Of a stretch of DNA of 64,000 nt, positions 45,510-55,823 are shown piece by piece. A program made the position numbers and the translations under genes. How positions within the stretch are numbered: the first letter of the stretch is position 1; each line of letters begins with the position of its first letter. The DNA comes from Meconema thalassinum. Taxonomy: Eukaryota > Arthropoda > Insecta > Orthoptera > Tettigoniidae. The stretch spans positions 130,290,533-130,354,532 of the forward strand of contig OX336393.1 in assembly GCA_946902985.2 (NCBI GenBank). Reading direction: 5' to 3'. A model generated the notes under the pieces. That model ran no database searches. It was not told the origin of the DNA and worked only from the letters and a program-made list of their open reading frames with translations.

Positions 45510-45715
45510 ATTTCACGGAGAACCACTTCTAGGGATGAGTGTGGTGGGAATCGAACCCAACTCTCCTCAGTTTTACCTCTAGAGGCTGAGTATACACCGT
45601 CACAGTGCTCAGGCCAGAATTAAATTTCTTGTCAGAGCCAGGAATCGAACCTGGATCTCTGGGGGTGACAGTCAAGAATGTTAGCCGCAACTCCACGAGG
45701 TGGTCAGTTGGGATT
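45510..45715 (-). mobile_element. SINE-B copy 4 (head and middle)
   Basis: Minus strand: GTGGAGTTGCGGCTAACATT (A box), CAGGTTCGATTCCTGG (B box 1), AATTTAATTCTGGCCTGAG, and GGGTTCGATTCCCACC (B box 2). The shared tail is absent. This copy shows best that the family has two B-box-like sites about 100 bp apart. Confidence 0.8.
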
Positions 45716-45913
45716 CAATACAAATTTAATCCGCACTCTAGTCACAGGAGTAAAAGAAGGATGAAGGCGTAGGGAAAGCAGGGTTTAGGAGGCCAGTACA
45801 AAATGTATAGCCTACTGGGCACTCATGACATCACTTGTGACGGACGTTATCTTGCTAAAGAACAAGTATGTCGGCAAACACAATACATCGCTACCGTTCA
45901 TTGTGTTGCAGTT

Positions 45914-46007
45914 AATGGAGACTCAATCAGATTACTCTGGGATTAGTGTCAATTTCCGAAACTAACTAAAGCCTTTCACAAACTTATTATTATGAAAGAG
46001 ATTTTAA
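45914..46007. repeat. Long direct repeat, left copy
   Basis: About 93 bp, starting ATGGAGACTCAAT and ending GAGATTTTAAA, repeated at 47384-47476 with roughly 85% identity by eye. The copies abut the two ends of an R1 RTE copy exactly. Confidence 0.7.
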
Positions 46008-46559
46008 AGAATTCATGATGAAAATCAATAAATGCAAAACAAAACAAATTGAATGCAGCCGAAATAAATCAGAAACTCCTTTCATGGTCGATTTAACAGG
46101 TGAAAAGCTACAGGAAGTAGGAGACTTCTGCCACATAGGAAGCAAAATAACCAGTGATGGATGAAACAAAGAGGAATAAAAAATAGATTGGCTCAGGTAA
46201 GGAAAGGATTTCTACAGAAAATACATCTGTTGACATCAAATATAGATTTAGGTATTAGAAAGTCATTTTTGCAAGCCTTTAGACGGTTGGTGCAGCAGAA
46301 ACGAGGAGAATAGAAGCATTTGTAATGTGGTGTTACAGGAAAATGATGAAAATCAAATGGGTAGATAGGAGAAAGAAATGAAGAATTGTTAAGACGAGTT
46401 GGAGAGGAGAGTTGTTTCTGCGACGGGTCAAGAAGAGAAGAAATAGATTGGTAGGGCACATACTTACACAACCAGGAATATCAAAGTTAGTAATTCAAGG
46501 AAGGGTCGAGGATAAGGAAGGAAGGATGCTTGTAGTTTAAACGTCACCGGCAATCTCGC

Positions 46560-47090
46560 GATCTTAAGCTGTTGTTGTTCGAGTCTTCAGTCTTTTGGCT
46601 GGTTTGATGCAGATCTCCATGCCTCCCTGTCCTGAGCGAATCGTTTCATTTCTACATAGATTCCACACCCTACGTCCGAGGCAATCTGTTTAACATAATT
46701 ATTCTAACATTGGCCTACCCCTATTGTTCTTGTCCTCGACCCTTCCTTCCATAACTAAGCTTGCTATTCCTGTGTGTCTTAGTATGTGTCCTACCAACCT
46801 ATCTCTTCTCTTCATTAGCAGTCGCCAGAAACATCTCTCCTCTCCCACTCGTCTTAATATATCTTTGTGTGTAACCCTATCTACCCATCTGATATTCATC
46901 ATTCTCCTGTAACACCACATATCAAACGCTTCAATTCTCCTCTTTTCTGCTGCACCAATAGTCCAAGTTTCACTTCCATAGAATGCCACGCTCCCGACAA
47001 AGGCCTTCAAAAATGACTTCCTAACACCTAAATATATATTCGATGTCAACAGATTCCTTTTCTGTAAAAATGCTTTCCTTACTTGAGCTA
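46560..47090 (-). pseudogene. R1 RTE C-terminal copy (minus)
   Basis: Reads KSFLKAFVGSVAFYGSETWT, AAEKRRIEAFDMWCYRRMM, then HILRHTGIASLVMEGRVEDK and GRP. The 3' end is near 46566 with a GTTGTTGTTCGAGTCTTCAG complement. It is in better condition than the surrounding plus copy and lies inverted within it, inside the same 700-bp block as a tRNA-like SINE head. Confidence 0.85.
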
Positions 47091-47223
47091 CAGGACCTCT
47101 TTTTCATTTGGAATCCTAACCACAGGACATGTATTTCACTTCTCACAAGCGTTGTTCAGGATTTGAATCCGGTCCGCCTTGGTGAGAGGCATACAGCTTG
47201 ACCGCTGCGCCATCACGCACCTC
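47091..47223 (-). mobile_element. tRNA-like SINE head next to the R1 copy
   Basis: Minus strand: GTGCGTGATGGCGCAGCGGT (A box) and CCGGATTCAAATCC (B box), then a body with CACAAGAAGTG-like sequence. It may be the 5' end of a SINE that was itself split by the R1 insertion at 46560-47090. Confidence 0.6.
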
Positions 47224-47383
47224 CAGGATAAGAACTGTAGGGACAGACCAAGGTTAGAAAACGTTAAACCGATATCCTGGGATGTAAGGGTGGTATCTAT
47301 GTAGAGATGAAACGATTAGCTCAGGACATGGATACATGGATGGCTGTATCAAACCAGTCAAAAGACTGAAGACTCCAACACAA

Positions 47384-47476
47384 TGGAAACTCAATAAGAT
47401 TACCCAGGAATTAGTGTCAATTTCCAAAACAAACTAATGATTTTCACGAACGTAATATTATGAAAGAGATTTTAAA
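47384..47476. repeat. Long direct repeat, right copy
   Basis: Partner of 45914-46007. Confidence 0.7.
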
Positions 47477-48027
47477 CATATTTATCAAAGTTAAAACCCT
47501 CTTTGCGAAACAAAAATAAAAAGAATACAAAGCTTAAGAAATGTTTTATTATAATCACAAGAACAGTGGAGTATTCTTAAGGGAAAAGAGTAAGAAGATA
47601 AATTCTTTTTATGTGTATCATTTTAACGTGTACTTCTTGTCTTCTCAGAGGGGAGCAGGTGTGGTCTTAAGGAATCCTGCGCCGGATAAGGAACGTAGCC
47701 ATTAGACCGGGGTTTAGTGTGGGGGAATGGGGTTCGCATTGGATAAAGCTGCAACTTATTTCTTTAACTCGGAGATTTTGTTCTTCAGCTAAAGCCGACG
47801 TGTGTTGCACGTGATGCCCGTATTATCGTTGTCTCGGAATAGCGCTGTAAGCCTGTGTATGAGCAGGCTGGGGGCTATGTGTGTATCCCTGGGGACTGTA
47901 GCAGGTTCTTTACTTCTTTACACACGGTGCAGTACACTCACAGCCAAAACAGGTAATTTGTGAGACGAGCAAAGAAGCTGCAAACAAACAGTGTGTCCAA
48001 AAGTATTGTTCAATGTTGGCTAATCTA
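47477..48027. other. Unassigned stretch
   Basis: No gene or repeat family recognised. Confidence 0.4.
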
Positions 48028-48028
48028 A

Positions 48029-49157
48029 TTGAGTCGTCCAGTTGCAAAACTCGTTTAATCATCTTGTGAATAAGGATCATGTTGTAATGGTTTATGTGTG
48101 ACGATAATTAAACATTTATTATATGTTTCAACATAAATATTCATACATATCTGTCAAGATTCAGTCACTAGAATGTTGTGATCGGAGTGAGAGCGCTGGC
48201 TAGAATATCTCTGTTTTCCAAGCTCTCTGACCGACTGACGCATGCGCTCTGTGTGCTTGGCAGTTTATTTACGCAAACATATGGACGGAGCACTTTCGGT
48301 AATTTATATAGTCATGTTGGATTTTGAGCGCATGCGCGATGGTATCCTTACTTAATTGGTCACACAACTGTTTCTTGAGCTCTGATTGGTGGGAGAAACT
48401 ATTTCATAATAAAAAATAGTGTTATAATGAGCCTCATTATGATACAGTTTTCTGTCACATAATGTTTACATTTTGACATCGTCGAGCATAAAATTAACTA
48501 TTTAATTATTTTATTTTATTTTATTATATTATAGTATATTTTATTTTACTTTGTTTTATTTTGTTTGGTTTAATTTAATTTTGTTTTGTTATTTAGATTT
48601 TGTTTTGTTTATTTTGTTTTGTTTTATTTTATTTTGTTTTATTTTGTTTTGAAATGTTTTGTTTAATCTTTAGTTTTGTTTTTTGTTTTGTTTTGTTTTA
48701 TATTTTTAATTTTTGTTTTAAAAATGTTATTTTGTTTTGTTTTATTTTGATTTTGTTTTGTTTATTTTGTTTTATTTTATTTTGTTTTGTTTTATTTTGA
48801 TTTTCGAGAAAACAAACTCAAAAACAAAACAAAAACACGGAGCAAAAAGCAAAATTCAAAAACAAATACAAAAGCAGAAAACACAAAATAAGAAACACAG
48901 AGCAAATAGCAAAATTCAAAAAAAGTGAAAGCCGAAAACAAACACAAAACCAAGAAAAAAAAAGCAAAAAGTAAAATTCAAAAGCAAAAGCACAAAACAA
49001 ACACAAGACCAAAAACCAAAAAACACAAAGCAAAAAGTAGAAAACAACAAACACAAAAGATACGTGAGGCAAAGTCCAGAGAAACGTTTCTCATGAAAAT
49101 GATTCTTATTCACAAGTGGATTAAACGAGTTTTGCAACTGGGACGACTCAATTCTTA
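48029..49157. mobile_element. 1.13-kb TIR element with low-complexity core
   Basis: Left end AATTGAGTCGTCCAGTTGCA and then AAACTCGTTTAATC (48032-48062) is the inverse of 49116-49157, giving TIRs of about 55 bp. The TSD is unclear. The left half contains two CGCATGCGC palindromes and ATTGGT/CCAAT-type boxes; the right half is a low-complexity block. No transposase frame is present, so it is non-autonomous; the superfamily is not assigned. Confidence 0.7.
48500..49060. repeat. Low-complexity block switching from TTTTG/TTTA to AAAAC
   Basis: 48500-48803 is almost only T, G and A in TTTTG or TTTTA words; from about 48806 the strand switches to A/C words (AAAACAAA, AAAGCAAAA). The two halves are complementary in composition, forming a degenerate inverted repeat. 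All ORFs here are low-complexity artefacts. Confidence 0.85.
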
Positions 49158-49188
49158 AAAAGAACATTATTGTTTATTATTGTTGCCT

Positions 49189-49527
49189 AATAGGAAGCCA
49201 CCGTGGCTTAGGCGGCATCACGCCGGCCTCTCACCGCTGGGTCCGTGATTCAAATCCCGGTCACTCCATGTGAGATCTGTGCTGGACAAAACGGAGGCTG
49301 ACATGTTTTTCTCCGGGTACTCCGGTTTTCCCTGACAAAATTTCATTCCAGCAACACTCTCCACTATCATTTCATTTCATCTGTCATTGATTTAATCATT
49401 GCCCCAGAGGAGTGCGTCAGGCCTCGGCAGCCGACACAGTCCATATCCTCGCCGCTAGATGGGGGCTTCATTATTCCATCCCTGACCTGGTCGGTCGACT
49501 GGAAGCAGGCTGTGGATTTTTATTTTC
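49189..49527 (+). mobile_element. SINE-A copy 4
   Basis: Head GCCACCGTGGCTTAGGCGGC, B box GTGATTCAAATCCCGG. ATTGTTGCCT (49179-49188 and 49528-49537) is the TSD. Confidence 0.92.
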
Positions 49528-49727
49528 ATTGTTGCCTTATGAAATGAAATGTATGATTTCCAGTCGGTCAATACGAGTGTGCCCAATTGTATTTGGTGTT
49601 ATGCCCTTACCTGAAAAAAATATGAGATAGACAAAGTCACCTGGTTTGTTGGTTCCTCAGTTTAGGGGCTGCGACAACGTGGTCATGAAGCCCCGTGTAC
49701 TTTTGGTGTGAGGAGAATCTCTCTGAA

Positions 49728-50070
49728 AATAATAATGATAATATCGTATGGCCTCGGGTGCCGGTTGCAAGCTTTGTTATTTGACACCCAATGGGTAGAT
49801 TGCATGTCGAATTTCGTTGTTCCTTGAAGCACTATGAAAGTCAAGGAGGTTTGTTATCTAACCTCCTAGTAGAGAAATGTGGAACTCTGTGTTGACGGAA
49901 ACTACCGAGATTAATTTTGCCATTATGAACACGGCCTACTGAATTCAAATGGGTTCTTTTAGCATGCCAACATCGTATAACATGGTGTAATTTTTGCCGC
50001 ATTTCAAAAATCACTTACCACGGCCAGGAACGAACCTGCAAGCTTGGGATTAGTTGACCACCCACCCACA
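49728..50070 (-). mobile_element. SINE-D copy 2, inside SINE-F
   Basis: Complement of the copy at 10886-11268: GGCCTCGGGTGCCGGTTGCA, TTTGACACCCAATGGGTAGA, AACACGGCCTACTGAATTCA. The tRNA-like head is at 50010-50065. It separates SINE-F tail from body. Confidence 0.75.
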
Positions 50071-50155
50071 GGTGTTTATTGTGATGAATGTATTATCTGT
50101 ACAGTAATTCAGGTAAGGACTGCAGACGATCAATTTCAAGTAGTTCCTACTTTTG

Positions 50156-50332
50156 TTGCAGGATTGTATCCTGACGCAGTCAGCAGGCATTTGAGGGTGC
50201 GCAAATGCGAGGGAGCCGTGTCAGTAGATTTACTGGCACGTTAAAGATCCCCTTCGGGGCTAAATTCCGGCACCCTGGAGTCTCTAAAAGCCAGAGTAGT
50301 TAAAAGGGACGTAAAAACAATAACATTATTAT
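50156..50332 (+). mobile_element. 5'-truncated SINE fragment, 15-bp TSD
   Basis: TAGTTCCTACTTTTG is repeated at 50141-50155 and 50333-50347. The insert has GCCGTGTCAGTAGATTTACT, GGCACGTTAAAGATCCCC, AATTCCGGCACCCTGG, and an ATT-rich 3' end. No tRNA head, so 5'-truncated. Confidence 0.88.
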
Positions 50333-50785
50333 TAGTTCCTACTTTTGCTACCAAATGCTTCCGTTAACAACACCTAGCCGTGAACTTGGCTACTAGATGA
50401 CACCGCAACCGGCGGCGAATGTTGGAATTTAAGAGCGTTAGTCAAATCTAACTTATAGGCTAAATTTAGCTTCACGCAATTGTAGTTAGTGGAATGTCCG
50501 TTTACATGCCATAAATCTATGACATGGGCCCGCCGGCTTTACTTCCCCTCCGAAGGAAGGCATACTGGGGGATTTTAACGCTCTTAAAATATCCGACGAC
50601 TTCTGCCAGGTTTGGACCCGCGATCTTGGGCATAGAAACTCAGCGTGCTACCGACTATGCCACCGAAGCCGCTCAAATTCACTTGCATTACTAGTTTCGA
50701 TCGTGAGTCGATCATCATCAGATTCCTTACACTCAGGCAGTTAAATGTAATGTCTACAAATATGGGAGTTAAGCTATTTACAGTA

Positions 50786-51459
50786 CAGGGTCATCGAGAA
50801 ATAACGCCAACATTTCAAAAAATGATAGCACCGAAACCTTTTATGTTAAACGTGTAATTCTTTCACTGAACGCCAGCTGGTTAAAGTAAGTTTTGTTTTG
50901 AAGTGGACGTGACCTTGCTATGCGCACACTAGATGCGCAGTAGCCATGGACAGCCGGGGGCGCGCGCGCCAATTACTGCACCGCCCGATAAACTGCACCT
51001 GATTACAAAGCTGTCATTCGATGGTTTAATCAGTTTAAGGAAACAGGGACTGTAGAGAAAAAGATCTTGGCCAGGCCGACCACCAACATCAGCATTGAAC
51101 GCACGCTTTGCCAATGGCTGGATTGGTACGTGCAATCATTTCAGGAGTAACTGTCAAGATGGCGGCAGAAATTTACTCCCTCAGGTGCTCCAAATTCCGA
51201 AGTTTTTCTGCATACACAATGTATTTAATGTACCCCCAGAAAAAAATCCAAAGGGGTGAAGTCAGGACTTCATTGGCGCGCGCGCCCCCGGTCGACCTTG
51301 GCTACTGCGCGTCTATTGTGCGCATAGCAAGGTCACGTCCCCTCCAAAACAGAACTTACTTTAACCAGCTGGCGTTCAGTGAAAGAATTACACTTTTAAC
51401 ATAAAGGGTTTCGGTGCTATCATTTCTTGAAATGTCGGCATTATTTTTCGATGACCCTG
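50786..51459. mobile_element. Tc1/mariner-like MITE with HTH remnant
   Basis: TIRs of about 195 bp (50786-50980 and 51265-51459), starting CAGGGTCATCGA at both ends. TA precedes the left end and lies one base beyond the right. The interior keeps a short frame with transposase HTH character. About 85-90% of the arm positions agree by eye. Confidence 0.8.
51001..51130 (+). pseudogene. Transposase HTH fragment
   Basis: Reads DYKAVIRWFNQFKETGTVEK, then LARPTT and SIERTL. The RWF-QF-ETG-V-K-GRP pattern is the DNA-binding helix-turn-helix found before DDE domains in Tc1/mariner-type and related insect transposases. No catalytic domain follows; the fragment lies between the TIRs and shows that the MITE arose by deletion of a coding parent. 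Family assignment below superfamily level is not possible. Confidence 0.65.
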
Positions 51460-51460
51460 A

Positions 51461-52439
51461 TATACACTTAACTTTAAACTTGTCAAGATTTAAATTTTGT
51501 ATGAATTCTTTAATGCTATTTTTGGTTGCTTGTTGCTTGTTTAGTGTGGTGTGTAATGGTTGGTAAATGGTCAGGTTGGTGTTAGGAACTTGGAATGGAT
51601 TAAAGAACTTAGCTGGTCATTTGTGCGATGAGGTATCTGTGCTTGTTCAGCTGTTACTACTAAAACTGTCCACAGTGAATTGGAAGGAATTTTCTTGTAC
51701 AGGCCTGCTTTGTAACGGTATATCTATGTTCGTCGAAACTCATCCCTAAGGCTAATTTCCTTGTAATTTCCCACACCCGTGCGTCTGATTAATAAACCCA
51801 CTTCTGTATATTTTTATTTTTTTCTCTCTATTAGACAATATAAACTGAAGAATGAACAAGAAAGCAAAACTGTTGTTGCGGTGTTGAAGTGTACTCCCCC
51901 CTAAAACCAAAACTGTCGTTGTTTCCTCAGCTAGTGGAAAACAAATACTTTGACACCAGTTTATCACTAAAATGTATTTCTTAATACAAAGTGACATGAA
52001 AAGGACCCTGTCTCCCAAATCCTTATTGACAGAGATCAATTACAATATGTAAACATTTAAACTATTTCTTTGTCCTTGTGTTGAAAGTGTTATTTCCTGA
52101 TTGTTTATGCTCCAAAAGTATGTAAAATGGGCATTACGATAAAGTTTACTTTGCTCATGTGAAAAAGCGACACACTTCTAAATATATGTTGGTATTTATT
52201 TTACTATGTTCCATGCATTTTAATTACATTCAACATAATCTGTCTCTCTTTGTTTCATTGCTGGTTATGATTAAAAGAAACAGCAAAATAAATGAAAATA
52301 CGTTAAGGTCACAAATATCAATGTCCTGCTCACAAAAGCAAAGTTTGACATTAATAATTGTTTTTCCTACCGTTTCAGACTTAATCAATTAGAAAATAGT
52401 ATTTACTTTCCAAGGACGAAAATTGTGTTACATAGTGTT
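51461..52439. other. Unassigned stretch
   Basis: AT-rich; no gene or repeat family recognised. Confidence 0.4.
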
Positions 52440-52876
52440 ATTGGAATAGGGAAAGATACCGTAAGTCAACAAAATCCAATATTTGGGTACACTGTACAGG
52501 TTCCGGATATATTTTAACCTTCATCAGCAGAGAGTATATGATAAGAATGAAGTTGCAAGATTAGGAATTTTGAAAAATGTATGAGTTAAAAAATATTTCC
52601 AAAAACGTTAACTATCTATAATGGTTAAAAATACTCTAAAAATTTACAGTTGTAACAGATCTGTTTTTAATTTTTTAGAGTCTTTTTAAGCATGAATATA
52701 GTTCACATTTTTGGAAATATTTTTGAACTCATACTTTTTACAAAATTAAATGTAATCTTGCAACTTCATTCGTATCATATACTCTCTGCTGAAGAAGGTT
52801 ATAATATAATCTAAACCTGTACAGTGTACCCTAATATTGGATTTTATTGACTTAAGGAATCTTTTCCTATTCCAAT
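52440..52876. mobile_element. 437-bp palindromic foldback element
   Basis: ATTGGAATAGG (52440-52450) and CCTATTCCAAT (52866-52876) are the ends of an inverted repeat that reaches almost to the centre near 52658. Matched blocks include AATCCAATATTTGGGTACAC with its complement near 52826-52845, and GCAGAGAGTATATGAT with its complement near 52777-52792. No coding sequence. One arm is found alone at 5287-5500. Confidence 0.8.
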
Positions 52877-53930
52877 ATTATTTAATATCAAAATGACCTT
52901 TATTCCAGACCTTTCCTAGATATGAAGCTACAATGTTTAGAAGAAATGCATTCGTATTTGTGTTATATTTTAACAAGTGAGTTTTTCTAAATTTACTTAT
53001 CTTTAATTTTGACAGATAGATATGTTCAAGAAAATGTTACTAAAATGACACCATTTTTAAAATATTGATTAATCAAAAATATACTTATATCATAAAAGCC
53101 TGTTTTGAAGTTAAGAGGGAGCTTTAGAGAAAATCCCCGAAAAAATTCAATTAGAACCTGTCAATCGTAGAAACGGTTTTGAAATCAAGGCTTTTGAGGT
53201 ATCTGGAGAAATGTCATTATTTTTCTAAATTTCAGTGGATTTCGTGAGAAGGCTGGGTTAATTCTGCTATTGTTGATGTCATAATTAAACTACAAAACAA
53301 TATAAAGGGAATAAGTCTGCCGATTTTTTATTGATTAAAAAAGGTCTTTTATACATTTATTTTTTGGAGTTCCTTGAGCAAGACCATGTGTAAGTGTGCT
53401 GCGTGATATATCCGTCTATTTGGAACATCTGTACCTCAGTCGTGATTTCTAAGTGATATTTGTGACTTGTTTTCATATGCTGACCTTGTGTTCGTATTGT
53501 CTAGGGTAACTGATATCTTTATTTGTTGTTATCAGGGTTATATTTACAAACATTTTTGTGCCCTAAGTGACGGCCATCTTGGTTTTGAAGCAATCAGCTC
53601 ACAGATAACACCAATTAGAAGGGCGGTTTATCATATCTGTCATAAGTTCTGTGCCCTAACTGTCATCCATTTTGTCGGTTGTAACACCATTGTCATAGAA
53701 ATCACGAAACAGATAGGAACTTTATAACTACACAGAGTATACATTGATCAATTACATCTTCGGCCCTATCTATGTCAGCTATTTTTAAACAGGGCAAAAT
53801 GCTAATTTGGCATTATTATGATCATGTTAGGAAATGCCATCATGGTCCTAAACTCAATGACAGGAAATACCTGTTATTCAACTTCCCGCTGTAGAGAGGG
53901 GGCAACGTTTGGTGTATAGTTACATACTCA
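52877..53930. other. Unassigned stretch
   Basis: An 86-residue frame (53467-53727) has no known domain. Otherwise AT-rich sequence. Confidence 0.4.
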
Positions 53931-54266
53931 AGCGGCTAACGAATACAGTGACCGAATATCTCCCGGTATAAGGAGATCCACTTCCAACCTATTCTAACAA
54001 CCTCTTCGGAGGGTGGAAGAGTGGATGGAAGTGTGAGAAATTTCCCCTGAAGGCGGATGAGCTACTAGTTGGTCAATGGCATGAGAATGCAGAAAGCAAT
54101 GAGAAACTACTGCATTCAAGATCCATATGGATTTCTCTAGTAACACATCATGGCTGTGTTCAAAACCAAATGTTCCGGAGTTTCAAGTCCCCCAATCGGA
54201 TCTCCGGCTTCGGGAAAGTCGTCAGTGAAAGATGGTATAAAGATTAGCACGTGGAATGTGTAAATT

Positions 54267-55823
54267 ATGGCGCAAGCTGGGAAAACCCATAATGCGATTC
54301 AAGAAATGGACAGAATGAAGATAGAAATTATGGGCGTAAGTGAAATGCGTTGGCCAGGATCAGGTTCTTGTGACATCAATGGACATGTAGTTTACTATTC
54401 AGGGACATCCAATGGATTATATCAACACGGAGTAGGAATTATAGTATATAAATTGGTCGCAAAGTGTGTCACCAATTTTATACCTATCTCAGAGAGAGCA
54501 TTGTTGCTTCAAATAAATACTGAGCCTGCGCATCTTAACATCATCCAGGTGTACACTCCTACGACAGACCATAGTGATGAAGAAGTTACAGAGTTTTACT
54601 CCCAAATTACAGGTGTTTTGCACCAGTTACCAAAGAAAGATCTAACAATAATTATGGGAGATTTCAATGCAAAAGTAGGACATGGATCTGAAGGCAGTAT
54701 TGTAGGCCAATATGGGCTTGGTGAAAGGAATGAGAGAGGAGATCAACTTTGCGCATTTGCAGGAGAATGGGGATTTGTAGTAACCAACACATTCTTCACA
54801 TTACCACCACGACGTTTGTATACTTGGAAGTCTCCTAGAGATTCAGGTGAAATAAATATAAGGAACCAAATTGACTATATTTTGACAAATCAAAGATATA
54901 GGAACAGCTGCGTCGCAATGAAAACATATCCCGGTGCGGACATTCATTCCGATCATATCCCTCTAGTTGGAGTTTTTAAAATCAAAATGAAAAAGATTCA
55001 AAAGAGAAGAGCCATAAAGTATAATATGCGTAAATTAATTGAACCTTCAGTAAGACAAAATGTAGAAGAGCAGCTCAATGATGAACTTGGATCCCTATCT
55101 GATGCCTTATGTACCGATGAGAAAATTAAAACATTAACTAATACCGTTGAGTCTATGAAGAAAGATCACTTAGTAACAGATATCACTAAAAAGAAACCAT
55201 GGATGACTGAAGAGATTCTTAAAATGATGGATAAGAGAAGGAAAGCAAAGGGTAATCCTGATGAATATAAGAACATCAACAGGGAAATCAGGAAAGAAAT
55301 AAGATTAGCTAAGGAAAGGGACATGCAAGAAAAATTTAATGAAATAGAGATGTTACAATTAAAACACGACAGCTTCAATGTTCATCGAAAAGTTAAAGAA
55401 GTGACTGGGAATTATAGAACTAGACAAGGAAATAGATTGGTCAATATTGAAGGAAAACTAATTGTTGGAAAAGAAGAGTTTAAAGATACGTGGCAAAGAT
55501 ATATAGAACACTTGTTTTATGATACTCGACAGGAGCCACCTCGAATAAATGGTGAATCAGGACCCCAAATTCTGGTAGATGAAGTACAAACCGCGATAAA
55601 AGCCATGAAGGATGGTAAAGCCACTGGCCCTGACAATGTGAATGCTGAATTTTTAAAGCTCTTGAATGAAGATAATGTGAAATGGATGACTAAAATATTC
55701 AACGACATTTACAATTCTGGGAACATTCCTCAAGAATGGCTTAAATCGGAATTCATCACACTACCGGTACCTAAAAACCCGGAGCTAAGTTTTGTAGTGA
55801 GTACCGAACAATCAGTCTCATGA
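54267..55823 (+). pseudogene. R4 endonuclease and N-terminal RT
   Basis: APE-type endonuclease, which nicks the target to prime reverse transcription: SEMRWPGSGSCDINGHVVYY (catalytic Glu), VYTPTTDHSD, IIMGDFNAKVG (catalytic Asp, Asn), QIDYILTN and SDHIPLVG (catalytic Asp-His). After a charged linker the RT N-terminus begins: MKDGKATGPDNVNAEFLK and GNIPQEWLKSEFITLPVPK. It ends in a frameshift near 55790. The frame begins at ATG 54267, but upstream TWNV is followed by a TAA (54261-54263 region), so the original start was probably further 5'. Confidence 0.9.

Larger units (their letters stand above)
46008..47383 (+). pseudogene. R1 RTE copy (plus), split by a 700-bp insertion
   Basis: 46008-46518 and 47226-47382 together follow the R1 sequence from EFMMKINKCK through RRIEAF-like and RWVDR-like blocks to the 3' end GACTGAAGACTCCAACA. 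Many stops and frameshifts show age. The break carries AGGATAAG at both sides (about 46511-46518 and 47224-47231), suggesting an 8-bp TSD for the inserted block at 46519-47223. Confidence 0.75.
49645..50680 (-). mobile_element. SINE-F copy with two later insertions
   Basis: Minus-strand head at 50600-50675 (GGTGGCATAGTCGG, GCGGGTCCAAACC) and shared tail at 49650-49727. It is interrupted by SINE-D (49728-50070) and by a SINE fragment with a 15-bp TSD (50156-50332). Confidence 0.8.

Noticed and set aside
48600..49167. Several 60-84-residue frames on both strands
   Set aside because: They are translations of TTTTG/AAAAC low-complexity DNA and consist mostly of Phe/Leu/Cys or Lys/Gln/Thr.
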